Source: Budorcas taxicolor
Lineage: Eukaryota > Chordata > Mammalia > Artiodactyla > Bovidae
DNA: 64,000 bases
Assembly: GCF_023091745.1 (NCBI RefSeq)
Contig: NC_068924.1
Coordinates: 72,070,832-72,134,831 of the forward strand
Reading direction: 5' to 3'
Shown here: positions 12,836-23,739 of the stretch, piece by piece
How positions within the stretch are numbered: position 1 is the stretch's first letter
Layout: each line of letters begins with the position of its first letter
The notes under the pieces: model-generated
The model's input: the letters and a program-made list of their open reading frames with translations, nothing else
Told to the model about the DNA's origin: nothing
Databases searched by the model: none
Translations under genes and position numbers: made by a program

Positions 12836-13080
12836 TGACAGAATCTCAAATTATCTGAAGCAGAAGATGATAGACATGAGGGAGGCACAGGATTAGCAAT
12901 GGAACAGAAGACTTGAATGACACTATAAAACGGCCAGATCTAACAGACGTCTGTAGAGCTCTCCACCCAACCGACAGCGACAGAGCACACGTCCTTTTAA
13001 AGCCCACATGGAGCATTTTCCTTGGTGAACCATACTTTAGGCCATAAAACAAGTCTCAATAAATTTAAAGTTTTTGTCGA
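12836..13080 (+). repeat. Inverted 5' segment of the same L1
   Basis: It is plus-strand L1 ORF2 text ('agatctaacagacgtctgta', 'cacatggagcattttccttg', 'ggccataaaacaagtctcaa'). In the L1 consensus this segment lies directly upstream of where the antisense body begins. The two pieces are therefore adjacent in L1 order but opposite in orientation. Confidence 0.75.
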
Positions 13081-13084
13081 GTGC

Positions 13085-13433
13085 TTTGGTCTGGATGTTT
13101 GTGTCTTCCCAAAATTCATATGATGAAATTCTAATGTCCACTTTGATGGTATTAGGAGGTGGAGCTTTCGGAAGGTGCTTAGGTCATGAGACTAGAACCT
13201 CCTTGAATGGGATTAGCATTCTCATAAAAGAGGCCTGACAGAATGCCCTGGCTCCTTCTGCTATTTAAGGACGCAACAAAAAATCTGCAACCTGAAAGAG
13301 GGCCCCTCTCAACCATGCTGGCACCCTGATCATGTAAGCCCAGCCTCCAGAACTATGAGGAATAAATATGTATTGTTTATAAGTCAGCCGATTTATGGTA
13401 CTTTGCTATAGCAGCCTGAACAGACTAAGACAT
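13085..13433 (+). mobile_element. MaLR-type (ERVL-MaLR) solo LTR
   Basis: The LTR text is recognisable: 'tttggtctggatgtttgtgt', 'aggtcatgagactagaacct', 'cagcctccagaactatgagg', 'aataaa' near 13361 and the 3' end 'gcctgaacagactaagaca'. It has no internal retroviral genes. It is an old endogenous LTR with no coding capacity. The exact MLT/MST subfamily is not assigned. Confidence 0.8.
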
Positions 13434-13714
13434 CCAATCCAACATCTGGGCTTCCTTAGAGATATTTTTCATTGACTGCTTTTTGCTCCAGTGTATAGAC
13501 CATTCCCTATAGTCCTATTTCCTAGAGTCTCATAATTTTTGTTGTTGAAATGTAAACATTTAAAATAATATGACAGTTCTGAAGAAGAGATTCTGTCCCC
13601 TCGCTAGAGTTTGTTATTGTTGCCGTCTGTTTCCTTAGTGACTTTCCTAGACCGATTCTTTAAAATCTGTATTCTTTACCATGTGTGGCCCCTGAAGTGT
13701 CTTCTTTTTAGCCT

Positions 13715-13928
13715 CTGTGTGTGTGCCTGCTCAGCTGTGTCAGTCATGTCTGACTCTGTTATGGACTGTTAACTCCTCTGTCCTTGGGATTCTCCAGGCA
13801 AGAATACGGGAGTGGGTTGCCATGCCCTCCCCCAGGGGATCTTCCCCACCCAGGGATCAAACCCGCATTTCCTGCATATCCTGCATTGCAGGCAGATCCT
13901 TTACCACTGAGCCGTCTGGGAAGCCCCA
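13715..13928 (-). repeat. Bov-tA SINE with perfect target-site duplication
   Basis: A full-length minus-strand Bov-tA flanked by an 11-bp duplication, 'ctttttagcct', at 13704-13714 and 13929-13939. Confidence 0.92.
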
Positions 13929-13939
13929 CTTTTTAGCCT

Positions 13940-14464
13940 ACTGGTCAGCTAATAATTGATCAGAGATTTCCTCAAATGCTAGATCCAATAAGTCTCTCAG
14001 CCTTTGCCAGGAGGCCCTGCAGATTTGTACTAGAGCGTGTGTTCAATGCTCTGGCAGAGAGTTTACCACTTGGCCTTAGCCTTCACTTCCTTCTTGTGCA
14101 GAGGATCAAAGTCAGCTAAAAGAAGATTAGTGCCTCTTAGATCTTTCCTGGGTGAGCTAGCAGCCCTTTATATGTAGATTTTTAGATTCTCAGGGATACA
14201 CTGGCACTTTTCACAGTCCCCTATGGACACGTTTTTATTTTTAAGCTTCTGGCTCTGAGTGGGACTAGGAGAGGGGAAAAAAGGAAGACAGGAAGGGAAC
14301 TACAGTTGATAAACACTACTAGCCAGGCTCAGTGCTAGCTTTCATTATAAGCCTCTTTACCTGATTCTTATAAAAATTCAGTTGGTTCTTCAAAAAAAAA
14401 AAAAAAATTACCTATTTGGCTTCACTGGGTGAAGGTGAAGCATGGGGAGCTTTGGTCTTCAAAG
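13940..14464. other. Intergenic, no gene; A-run at 14391-14407
   Basis: Nothing recognisable apart from a short poly-A run. Confidence 0.5.
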
Positions 14465-14625
14465 AGAAGAGATCTTTAGTTGAGATCTTTAGTTGTGTGT
14501 CGTGTGAGATCTTTAGTTGCAGCGTGTGGACTGCTGGCTGTAGCAGGTGGGATCCAGTTCCCTGAGCCCCGCCCCCTGCCTTGGAAGCCAGGAGTCTTAG
14601 CCACTGGACCACCAGGCAAGTCCCA
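14465..14625 (-). repeat. CHR SINE, rearranged tail
   Basis: The minus-strand CHR head ('agccactggaccaccaggca') is clear at the right end. The left end carries three copies of 'agatctttagttg', a local expansion. Confidence 0.75.
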
Positions 14626-15241
14626 GTTGTTTCTTTATGAGCTCATTTACTTTACAGATCAAGCAAGCAAACAAACTAGGATCCAGAAAGGTGAAGAAAT
14701 GTGCTCCAGGGCACATAGCTGCTTAAGTGGTGACCTCCTGTCTGTCTCCATGGCCCTTGCCTCTCTACCAGTGTTTCTCAGTGGTGAGATGATTTGAGGT
14801 AAACAGATGACCATTCAATAGCTCTAATCGCATGCTTGTGAGTATGTCTAGTTTGTACACCCAACTCATGACTTTGTGCTTAGGACAAGGCATATATCAG
14901 TATTCAACTTTTAAAAGTTAGTCTAAATACAATTATTAAGTAGGATGTGAGTCACATGGTATGTTGTCAGGGCAAAAGTTGAGAATGATGGAAGTTGACA
15001 TGATGCCACGTACCGCCCGTAAGGCCTCCTCTCTGACACTGGGAGTTGGGCTGGGCAGGACCGAAAGGGCTGCCTGTCGGTATAGTGCCGTCCGGTAGAA
15101 TCTTCAGTGATAATAGGAGTGCTCTCCTATCTGCGCTGTCCAACACAGCAGCTACCAACCACATGGAGCACTTGAAATGTGGCAAGAAGGAAAATTAAAT
15201 TTTTAGTTGTATTCAATTTGAATGAATATAATTTGAATTTA
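14626..15241. other. Intergenic; hAT-derived piece near 15130-15230
   Basis: The segment around 15135-15190 ('gcgctgtccaacacagcagc', 'cacatggagcacttgaaatg') resembles the end of an old hAT transposon family also seen at 58699-59218. No gene is seen. Confidence 0.5.
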
Positions 15242-15390
15242 GGGCTTCCCGGTAGCTCAGCTGGTAAAGAATCCAGCTCCAATGCCAGAGACCCCGGTTC
15301 GATTCCTTGGTCAGGGAGATCGCTGGAGAAGGGATAGGCTACCTACTCCAGTATTCTTGGGCTTCCCTGGTGGCTCAGCTGGTAAAGTTT
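15242..15390 (+). repeat. Truncated Bov-tA followed by a second Bov-tA head
   Basis: The first copy runs from 'gcttcccggtagctcagctg' to 'actccagtattcttgg' and stops. A second head, 'gcttccctggtggctcagct', starts at once and ends at about 15390. This is a nested or template-switched SINE. Confidence 0.8.
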
Positions 15391-15539
15391 AAACAGCCTT
15401 ACGTAATTAGTTGCTACTGTACCAGCCGGTTCAGCCATAGACCAACCTCATCACAACTGCTCCAAAAGTCATCCATTGAGTGGAGAGTGTGGCTCTCAGG
15501 GCCCTTACCCAGGAGGCCGCAGACCCAGCCTCTACCCTG

Positions 15540-15720
15540 AGCCCCTGGACTGTGCAGCTGTGCCCCTTAGCCTGAGGCACTTTGCCATTCCGTGCCTCAG
15601 TCTCCTCATCTGCAAAATAGGAATGCTAATGCCTGCCCCACATATCTCACAGGCTTGTGATGAGGGTCATGCGGAATAATACAGGAAAGAAGGGTTCATA
15701 CACTGTGAAGTAGTAGAGAT
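15540..15720 (+). repeat. MIR-family SINE
   Basis: MIR 3' text: 'tgcctcagtctcctcatctg', 'caaaataggaatgctaatgc'. Confidence 0.65.
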
Positions 15721-16267
15721 ATGAAAAAATTTGTTTAAAAAATATTTTCACATAGATGAGTCCCTTGGGAAGATGGGTTCAGGCTGGGCCAGGGTGTGGA
15801 GATGTGGTATGAGTGAATTGGGGGTAATGGAATATAACAGAGCCTTGACTGTTCCTGTCTGCTACATAGCCTAGGGCTGAACTTGGACTGTGGGTTGTTC
15901 CAGACTAAAGGCACCAAGTGATCAGTGAAAGCTTCAGGGAACTGATTCTGACCCAAGGCTGGATCCACACACACAGTCCTGATCTTCCCCTCAGATTTAC
16001 CCCTCCTGCGGTTTCCTTACTCCAAATGGCAACTCGAGCTTCCCAGTTGCTCAGGCCGAGGCCCTGCCTCATCCTTGATGTGTTTCTCCCCACCCCCAGG
16101 CCTCATATCTGATCAAGCAGCAAATCCTGTGGCCTTGACTTCTACCCAGCATGCAACCACTTCTCCCCCTGCTCACCCCCTTAGCCATGTTATCCTCACC
16201 TTCTTACCCTGGGCTCCTCTGTCTGGTCCCATCCTTGACCTGCTTCAACAGCATCCTTTCCACATGA

Positions 16268-16476
16268 CAAGGATATTGCTGTTGCTGTTGTTCAGTCACT
16301 ACGTTGTGTCAGACTCTTTGCGACCCCAGGGACTGCAGCACGTCAGGCTCCTGTGTCCCCCACTATTTCCCGGAGTTTGCTCAGATTCATGTCCATTGAG
16401 TCGGTGATGCTATCAAACCATCTCATCCTCTGTTGCCCCCTTCTCCTTTTGCCTTCAATCTTTCCCAGCATGAGGT
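16268..16476 (-). repeat. BovB/ART2A 3'-end fragment
   Basis: The minus-strand BovB-derived 3' end begins 'tgttgttcagtcactacgtt' and continues 'catgtccattgagtcggtga' and 'catctcatcctctgttgccc'. Confidence 0.85.
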
Positions 16477-18204
16477 AGCCACAGTACTGGAGCTTAGAGG
16501 GATCCTTCCTGCCACACCTGGCGGTGGGGGAAGGGCGGGGTAGGGGAGGATGGAAGGGGGCATGGGGGGGGTCGGGGATGGGGGGAGTTGGTGGGGGGAG
16601 TCAAGCTTCTTCCAGTGGCCTACAGAGCCTACCTGTTCCATCTCTGACCTCATCCCCAAATACTCCACTCCAGCCACCCAGCCTCTCGAGGGCCCTTGAA
16701 CACACTAAGCCTCAGGGCCTTTGCACTCACTGTTCCCTTGGTCTGGAATGCTCGTCTAGCGATATCCTCACAGCTCACCCTTCACTGATTCTAGGACTCT
16801 GCACAAAGGTCATATCAGAGAGGCCATCTCTGTGCATCTCTAAAGCTGTCTTGTCCCACCCTGCATACCCACCCACCTCTGACAGCGTGTGGTACATAGT
16901 TGTTGCTCAGTCACTCTTGGGCAAATGACCCTCGGGGCAGAAGGGGTCACAGGCAGATGTGCAGGGCAGCAGTGTCAGAAGATACCGACAAGCTGCTCAT
17001 CCTCTTGGATTTCAGACTCAATGAAATCTGCACAATGAGCCCTAAATAAGGGACTCAACAACGCAGAAGATTCCTCTTCCTTTCGAACAGTCTGTGATCC
17101 CGAGCTCCTAAGGGTCCCTGAAATTCTAGCTGCGCACTTGCCCCATGGCTCGGTGAGCTGGCCCTCCAGAGGAGCATTAGACTTAGGCTCACCGAGGGAC
17201 CACTTAGGAAGGAGAAGGACAAAGTCTAAGCTGGGGCCCCTGGGGCAGGGCTGGAAAGGGTAAGGGGACAAATTTTGCAGAACTCGAACCTCTTGGAAGT
17301 GCTTCCATTGGCCTGGATTCATTTCAGACACTCAAGCCAGAGTCCCCTGGGCCTCTGTGTTTCCGTTTTTGTTCTTTTTTATGTACACAAAGGGGCTCCT
17401 CCTGGTCTTTCTGGCTCGGTGGTGTGGTGACCTCTCTCCCCTTGGTCTAGCAAAGTCTAGCTCCGTGTCCTTGGTTTCCCTGCTCCCCAAAGCAGTCATT
17501 CCTCAGGATTCTCTGGCTCCATGGATCTGGGGAGCCCTGACCTGACCATTTCTTCCTTCCCTTCTCCAGGAAGCTTCTTCTCCCCACCTCCCCCTCCAGC
17601 CCCAAATTGCACTGCCCCCCCTCCTGTTTCTCTAGGATACAGGCATCAGGGAGGCAAGCCCCCCTCCTTCCATCCCTCCCTTCGTCTTCTCCAATCCCCA
17701 GAAGGGGCCGCCTGCTGCTTGGCTATTTTTATCCCAGGAGCTTTCTCAAGGAGAAAGCAGCGTGGTCCCTGAGCCAAAGCACAGGGCTGTGTCCCTGTGG
17801 AAAACCTCCCTTCATGGGGAAAGAATCCAGGGGATTTTTTTTGGGTCCTGGCTGGGAGCCTTTGATTTTTGTGAGTCGCGCGCACATTTGTCAAGGTTTC
17901 AGTTTGTTGATGTGTTGTTTTATTATAGAAATGAAGGCAACACCATATTATGAATCAGGTCTGGATAGCGACTCTTGCACAACTGTGATCATTCTGGGGC
18001 TTGGGTTTTTCAAAAAAGTGCTTATCTCATTGGTGTCAATAGCAGGATGGAAACAAAATGCTGTAAGGGAAGACTGGAAGGCCTAGAGGCAGGGCTGAGG
18101 GCGTGGGGGCAGAACCAACGTGCACTGAACACCACTAGCTCCAGACTCCATCTGCTGTGCTTCCAAGGCCTCTAGGAAAACGGGGCAGTGGGTGCCCAAG
18201 TTTT
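16477..18204. other. Intergenic, no gene; G-rich tract at 16518-16602
   Basis: A purine-rich, strongly G-skewed patch has many runs of three to eight Gs on the plus strand (16518-16602). The rest is GC-moderate. Frames at 16975-17331 (minus) and 17607-18086 (plus) have no recognisable domain. Confidence 0.5.
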
Positions 18205-19113
18205 ATATGCAACAACCGATTGGTTCAAGACTGAGAAAGGAGGGTACAGGGCTGTCTGCTGCCACCCTGTCTGTTTGATCTGTACACTGAGCGCATCATG
18301 AGAAATGCCAGGCTGGATGAGTTACAAGCTGGACTCAAGATAAGTGAGAGAAACATCAACAACCTCAGATATGTGGATGACAACCACTCCACTGGCAGAA
18401 AGTGAAGAGGAACTGAAGAGCCTCTTGATGAGGGTGAAGGAGGAGAGTGAAAGAGCTGGCTTAAAACTAAATATTAAAAAAACTAGGATCATGGCATCCG
18501 GCCCCATTACTTCATGGCAAATAGAAGGGGACAAAATGGAAGTAGTGACAGATTTCCTCTTCTTGGGCTTCTTGCTTGCTTCTTGCCTACTTCTTGCTTC
18601 TTGGCAGGAAAGGTATGACAAACATAGGCAGTGTGTTGAAAATCAGACATTACTCTGCCGACAAAGGTCCATACAGTCAAGGCTATGGTCTTCCCAGTAG
18701 TCACATACGGTTATGAGAGCTGGACCGTAAAGAAGATTGACTGCCAAAGAATTGATGCTTTCAAGCTGTGGTGCTGGAGAAGACTCCTGAGAGTCCCTTG
18801 GACACCAAGGAGATCAAAGCAGTCAATCTTAAGGGAAATCAACCCTGAATACTTGTTCGAAGGTTGCTGAAGTTGAAACTCCAGTATTTTGGTCATTGAT
18901 GCAAACAGCCGACTCATTGGAAAAGTCGCTGATGCTGGGAAAGATTGAGGGCGGAAGGAGAAGAGGGCATCAGAGGATGAGATGGCTGGATATCATCACC
19001 GAAGCAGTGGACATGAACTTGGGCAAAGTTTGGGAGATGGTGAGGGACAGAGAGGCCTGGCGTGTTGCAGTCCCTGGGGTCACAAAGAGTCAGACACGAT
19101 TGAACAGCTGAAC
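18205..19113 (+). mobile_element. BovB (RTE) LINE, 3' reverse-transcriptase portion, defective
   Basis: It carries the end of the BovB reverse transcriptase and its C-terminal part. The YADD-box region is readable at about 18369-18380 as Tyr-Val-Asp-Asp but is followed by a frame change. Further on it reads 'EEELKSLLMRVKEESE' and later, in another frame, 'FKLWCWRRLLRVPW' (18760-18800). It ends at the BovB/ART2A 3' terminus ('cagacacgattgaacagctg'). Several frameshifts and a local 'cttcttgcttgcttcttgcc' expansion make it inactive. Confidence 0.88.
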
Positions 19114-19345
19114 AACAAGTATCCAAGTTTTATACACGGGAAACTGCAACTCCGAGAGGTTAGGTAACTTGCTCACGGTCTTTCTGGGACACATAAAGTA
19201 GCAGGGAGTCACACCCAGGATTTGGAAAGCACCTGACTACTCAACTTCCTTCTACCTGGGTCTAAGTCTCAGCTGTGCCACATGGTAGCTGTGTGACTTG
19301 AGGCAAGTGGCTTCACCTCTCCGAACCTGTGTCTTCACTTGTAAA

Positions 19346-19736
19346 GTTGTTGTTCAGTCGCTCACTTGTATCCAACTCTTTGCAACCCCACAGACTTCAG
19401 CATGCAACACGCCTGGCTTCCTTGTCCATCATCAACTCCTGGAGTTTGCTCAAACTCATGTCCATTGATGCCATCCAACCGTCTCATCCTGTCGCCCCCT
19501 TCTCCTCTCACCCTCAAGCTTTCCCAACATCAGGGTCTTTTCCAATGAGTTGGCTTTTTGCATCAGGTGGCCAAAGTATTGGAGCTTCAGCTTTAGCATC
19601 ATTCCTTCCAATGAATATTCAGGACTGATTTCCTTTAGGATGGCCTGGTTGGATCTCCTTGCAGTCCAAGGGACTCTCAAGAGTCTTCTCCAGCACCACA
19701 GTTTGAAGGCATCAATTCTTCAGAAGGAGTTGTAAT
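19346..19736 (-). repeat. BovB/ART2A 3' fragment, minus strand
   Basis: The reverse-complement BovB 3' end starts 'gttgttcagtcgctcacttg' and extends to 'tttgaaggcatcaattcttc'. It is tail-to-tail with the plus-strand copy ending at 19113, so the pair forms a long inverted repeat. Confidence 0.88.
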
Positions 19737-19821
19737 TTTGGCTCTATGGGAGTTGGGGAGAATGAAGTGAGATACTGAGAGTAAAGGGCTTGGGGCAGAG
19801 AAGAACATAAACCCTACCTCA

Positions 19822-20046
19822 TCACCCCACCTCCACCCCCCGCTGCCACCATTCCTTCTGTGGAGGCTCCTGGTCCGTGGTGTCAGTTCCTGCAGAGCCG
19901 GGGTCTGTCTGGCCCCCCAGGCGTGTTTGTGGAGGCTCCTGCACCTTGTTCTCCTTGTCCTTGGAGTTTCCCCCTCCTGTGGCCTTAGAGCTTCTGTGGG
20001 CTGTCTGCCCTTTTGAAGATGCCTTTTCTCCTGACAGGAAAAGTGT
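19822..20046 (-). other. Exon-like open frame of unknown status
   Basis: On the minus strand a good splice acceptor (a pyrimidine-rich stretch ending 'tttctttccag', boundary at 20046/20047) is followed by 74 open codons and a TGA at 19822-19824. The conceptual peptide is hydrophilic and rich in Ser, Lys, Gly, Gln, Thr and Asp. It contains a short internal repeat (two 'QEPPQ' units). I recognise no protein, no partner exon and no poly-A signal in unique sequence downstream. It could be a terminal exon of a lncRNA or lineage-specific gene, or chance. Confidence 0.2.
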
Positions 20047-20049
20047 CTG

Positions 20050-23000
20050 GAAAGAAATAAAAGGAAGCATCAGGCCGAGGTTCAGTGGGTTCGAATCTAA
20101 CAAGCTTTCCAGCATGTTGGTTCATGTCCTCTGAGAAGGAGACACCAAAATGGGATTCAAAGCACATCATATTAATTGGAGGAAACACCTGTGAAGGATA
20201 AACGGGAGGGAGTGGGAGGAGGCGGAGAGCCTCGTGACTGTGGTCCTCATGACTGTGGTCCTCGTGGAGGAACGAGAAGGAGAGGGCGGGGCAGGAAGAG
20301 TCTCAGACCACAACAGGATTCCAGAAAAAGCTCAGTGGCCCCCACCGCCCCCCCCTCCCACCATGGGGAGTCCTCGAGTCAAAGCAGGCTGAGGGGGGAT
20401 TTCCATATCTCCAAGGACCTGGCCTGTGTGAGCCCCCTCATCACAGCCCATCACAGGCTGGGCATAGCCTGGGGGCAGCAGGAAGCCCGCCTCAATGAGG
20501 GCTCATGGTGAGGCCTGGGGAACAGAGCTGGGCTGTCTTCCACTCAGCTCCCCCAGCAGGAAAGCCAGAGAGTAGACAACCTTGGCAACCGTATTACAGC
20601 TCTCTGAAGCTCAGGGTCAGCATCTGTGAAAGGAGGATGATAATCTCAGTGTCTGGACCTCGGCGATTGTGTCCAGTTTCTCTTGCCGCGTGACACACCA
20701 TCCCCTGAACTTAGGGACTCAGACCAGCAGCGATTTGCTGTCTCTCTGTTCTGCGGGTCGGTGGGGCTCGGCCAGGGAGCTGGAAATGGGCAAGGTGGCC
20801 CCTCGTCCAACCGGCTGCCTCCCCACGAGGCTCCTCACCGCTCCACAGCCTCGCCTGAGCATCTGTGCAGCTGAGGATGAGCCCCAGGGCGCAAGCACTT
20901 GTCAAGGCCCTGCTTGCATCATGCTGGCTAAGGTCCCACTGGCTGACCCACGACACACGTCGCCAAGCCCAGAGCTGGCACGAGAGGGCACTGCACAAGG
21001 GCATTCATGTGGACACCAGCCTGACGGGCTGCCGCAAGGCTGTGTGTTGGTGCAAGGGAGGTGTTGCTGAGAGCTCAGCGCAGTGTCTGGCCTGACCTAG
21101 GTGTGTGCCCAGGGACTGGCAGGATGAAATCGCCCTCTGAAAGGCTCTGGGGTGAAGGAGTCCGCTCTGACTCTAAGAAGAACTTACAGTGGGCTGAGAA
21201 GAACATCAGAGTGGGCTGATGGTGGAGGGGACCCTTGGACCTTGTACCTGCTCAAGAATTTCTAGGAAGAAGGGAAAGCGGTAGAGTCCAGCTTTGCAGA
21301 TTCTGGGTTTGGGGTGAGGCCCTGGTCAACAGAAGCCCAATAAATCAGAGCAGGCCTCCCAGGGGATGAGGAGAAGACATCCTGCCAAGAAGATTGCCAG
21401 TGGGAAGGAACTCACAAATGTGGTGTGACTGGAAGAAAATGTCCTGTGGAAACTCAACCCGCTGTCATCTGGGTCTCCTGAGTGAGACCGAGGGGAGTGA
21501 GCTCCTTCCAGAACATTCCGTGTAACGACTTGCGTCTTGGGAGACTGTCAAGGGCACAGTAGGCCTCAACAAACATGAATTGAAAGAAGGGAAGTTGAGA
21601 CGGTCGGGTGGAGGAACGGCTGGGAGGCTCAAATTTATAGTCGTTATTTCACGTAATTTTCTCACCCCCTCTTCCCTCGCCTATTCTCCACAGATGAGAA
21701 ACTGCTGCCCTGTGATGCTTAATAATTTACTTATGGTCACACAGTTTCCAAGTGGCTGAGCCGGGATTTGAACTTGTGACTTGACACCCAGACTTTTGAC
21801 GACAACTGCGGATAGATGACACCACAGTGCGCCATACGCCATTCAGAGAAAGGGAGATTTCAGGGGCTCACAGCAAACCACAGGATCCAGACAACAAGCT
21901 GATGAGCTCAGCACCTGCCAAAGCCAGACAACACCGCCCCCCTAGGGAGACAGGCCGCCAGTCACCCCACGGCTGCCTTCTCCCGCCTGCTCTCCCCCGG
22001 CTCCCCCAGGGCCGAGGTCACTCAGGCCCTCTCCCAGGACCAGCACTCCTAGAGGGGGCCCCTCGGCTTTGAAGTATGGGTGACAAGAGTAGATAACTTC
22101 CACAGATAATGAAACAAAACCCTTTTCTTTGTGTCCCGGGGCCAGTATTCTGGGACCTGGGCAGCGGTGGGCAGAGAAGGGCGGCTGGAACGAACTTCTC
22201 TTTGATGGTGAAGCAGGAAGACCTTGGGGGAAAAGCAAACAGAAAGAGCCCAGAAAAGCCGGACTTAGCTGAGCCGCAGCTCTGACGAGGATAACAGCTT
22301 ATTCATATTTGAAGAGGTATTGAATGCTGGCAACATACTGAGTATTGGAAGGAAGAGAGACGCTGCCATTGAAATAGATTGAGGCAAAGTAATGCGATGG
22401 AGAAGCCGCAGGAACAGCATTGGCAGGGGGGCGGGAGGCTGGGAGGGAATGAGCAGGAGGGTGAAGGGGCAGTGAAGGCAGGGTGAAGCCCGGCGGTGGG
22501 CTGCTACTGTGCTTTCTCTGACAGGCCTACTTTGTTTGCCTGGGAATATGATTCTTCATCTTTGGGGCACCCTGATGAAAGCCTGGTCCTGATCATTCCT
22601 TTAACACCAAATGTGCCTGCAGATAAAATTTGGGATGGGATGAGCAGTTCCCTGAAGCCCACCCACAGCCCCACTCATTAAGTGGTCTTCATCCTCAGGG
22701 TCCACCCCAGACTTTCTGGGTCAGCGAGGCAGAGGTGGAGCTTGGCTTTGGTTTGGGGCAACGCCTCCCAGGGGACTCCAATGTGGCCCAGGGTTGAGAA
22801 TGTTGTTCTGCGACTCCAGGAACCCCAGAAGAAGACCCTGGACTTTCAAGGAGCAAAGGTGGTCTACTCGAGCACCGAGAACAAGGGAATCCAAGCCAGG
22901 CATGCACCTCACACAGCCCCAGGTGTCCTGACTAGTTTGGGACCCCCTCTCCTCCCCCCACCAGCTCCACAGGGCAGTTACTCACTCAGATATGAGCTCT
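20050..23000. other. Intergenic, no gene recognised
   Basis: GC-moderate unique sequence with a few CpGs around 20200-20350, too few for an island. Overlapping frames on both strands at 20669-21070 and 21942-22238 are shadows of each other with no domain. MIR-like text occurs at 21690-21790. Confidence 0.5.
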
Positions 23001-23004
23001 AGAG

Positions 23005-23435
23005 CAGCGGTCCCCAACCCTTTTTAGCACCAGGGACCAGTTTCGTGGAAGATGATTTTCCCACAGACCTGAGGTTGTCGGGGGATGGTTTGGGGATAAT
23101 TCAAGCACGTGACATTTATTGTGCACTTTATTTCTCTTATTATTACACAGTGATATATAATGAAATAGTTATACAACTCACCCGACTGTGGAATCAGATC
23201 ATCAGGCATTACGATTCTCATAAGGAGTGTGCAGCCTGGATCCCTCGCAGTTCACAGTAGGGTTCACGCGCTTATGAGAATCTGACGCTGCTGCTGATCT
23301 GACGGGAGGTGGAGCTCAGACTGTAACACGAGCAATGGGGAGCGGCTGTAAACACAGGTGAAGCCTCACTCACCGCTGGCTGCTCACCTCCTGCCGTGTG
23401 GACTGGTGCTGAGGCCTGGGGTCTGGGGACCCCTG
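23005..23435 (+). mobile_element. hAT-type non-autonomous DNA transposon with 8-bp target duplication
   Basis: The termini 'cagcggtccccaaccc' and 'ggtctggggacccctg' form an imperfect inverted repeat. The flanks are 'ctctagag' (22997-23004) and 'ctctagaa' (23436-23443), an 8-bp duplication with one mismatch, as expected for hAT elements. Body text includes 'attgtgcactttatttctct' and 'gagcaatggggagcggctgt'. No transposase is encoded. Confidence 0.85.
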
Positions 23436-23530
23436 CTCTAGAAGATCGGTACTGTCTTCCCATCATGCTCAGAATAAGAGCTTAAATCCTCATCAAGATT
23501 CACAAAACCTGTGAGAGTCTTTCCTCCGAT

Positions 23531-23728
23531 GCTTCCCTGATAGCTCAGTTGGCAAAGAATCCGCCTGCAATGCAGGAGACCCCGGTTCAATTCCTGGGCT
23601 GGGAAGATTCCCTGGAGAATGGAAAGGCTACCCGCTCCAGTGTTCTGGCCTAGAGAATTCCATGGACTCTATAGTCCGTGGGGTCTCAAAGAGTTGGACA
23701 CGACTGAGTGACTTTCACTTTCTTTCCC
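23531..23728 (+). repeat. Bov-tA SINE
   Basis: The full head and body run from 'gcttccctgatagctcagtt' to 'gactgagtgactttcacttt'. An imperfect duplication flanks it ('tctttcctccgat' and 'tctttccctcagat'). Confidence 0.9.
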
Positions 23729-23739
23729 TCAGATACAGC

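Noticed and set aside
13085..13433. An intact endogenous retrovirus
   Set aside because: Only an LTR is present; the flanks are L1 and unique sequence, with no gag, pol or env.
15242..15390. tRNA gene-like text in SINE heads
   Set aside because: The A/B-box-like text belongs to Bov-tA and CHR SINEs; no cloverleaf with proper stems and anticodon loop is supportable.
16975..17331. A 118-codon minus-strand frame
   Set aside because: No splice sites, no domain and no repeat of the pattern elsewhere; probability of chance is high in 64 kb.
18344..18700. A possible reverse-transcriptase gene
   Set aside because: It is the 3' part of a BovB LINE with frameshifts after the Tyr-Val-Asp-Asp box; the next segment continues in another frame.
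20200..20360. A second CpG island
   Set aside because: CpGs are few and the block is short; it does not approach the density at 51.34-51.99 kb.
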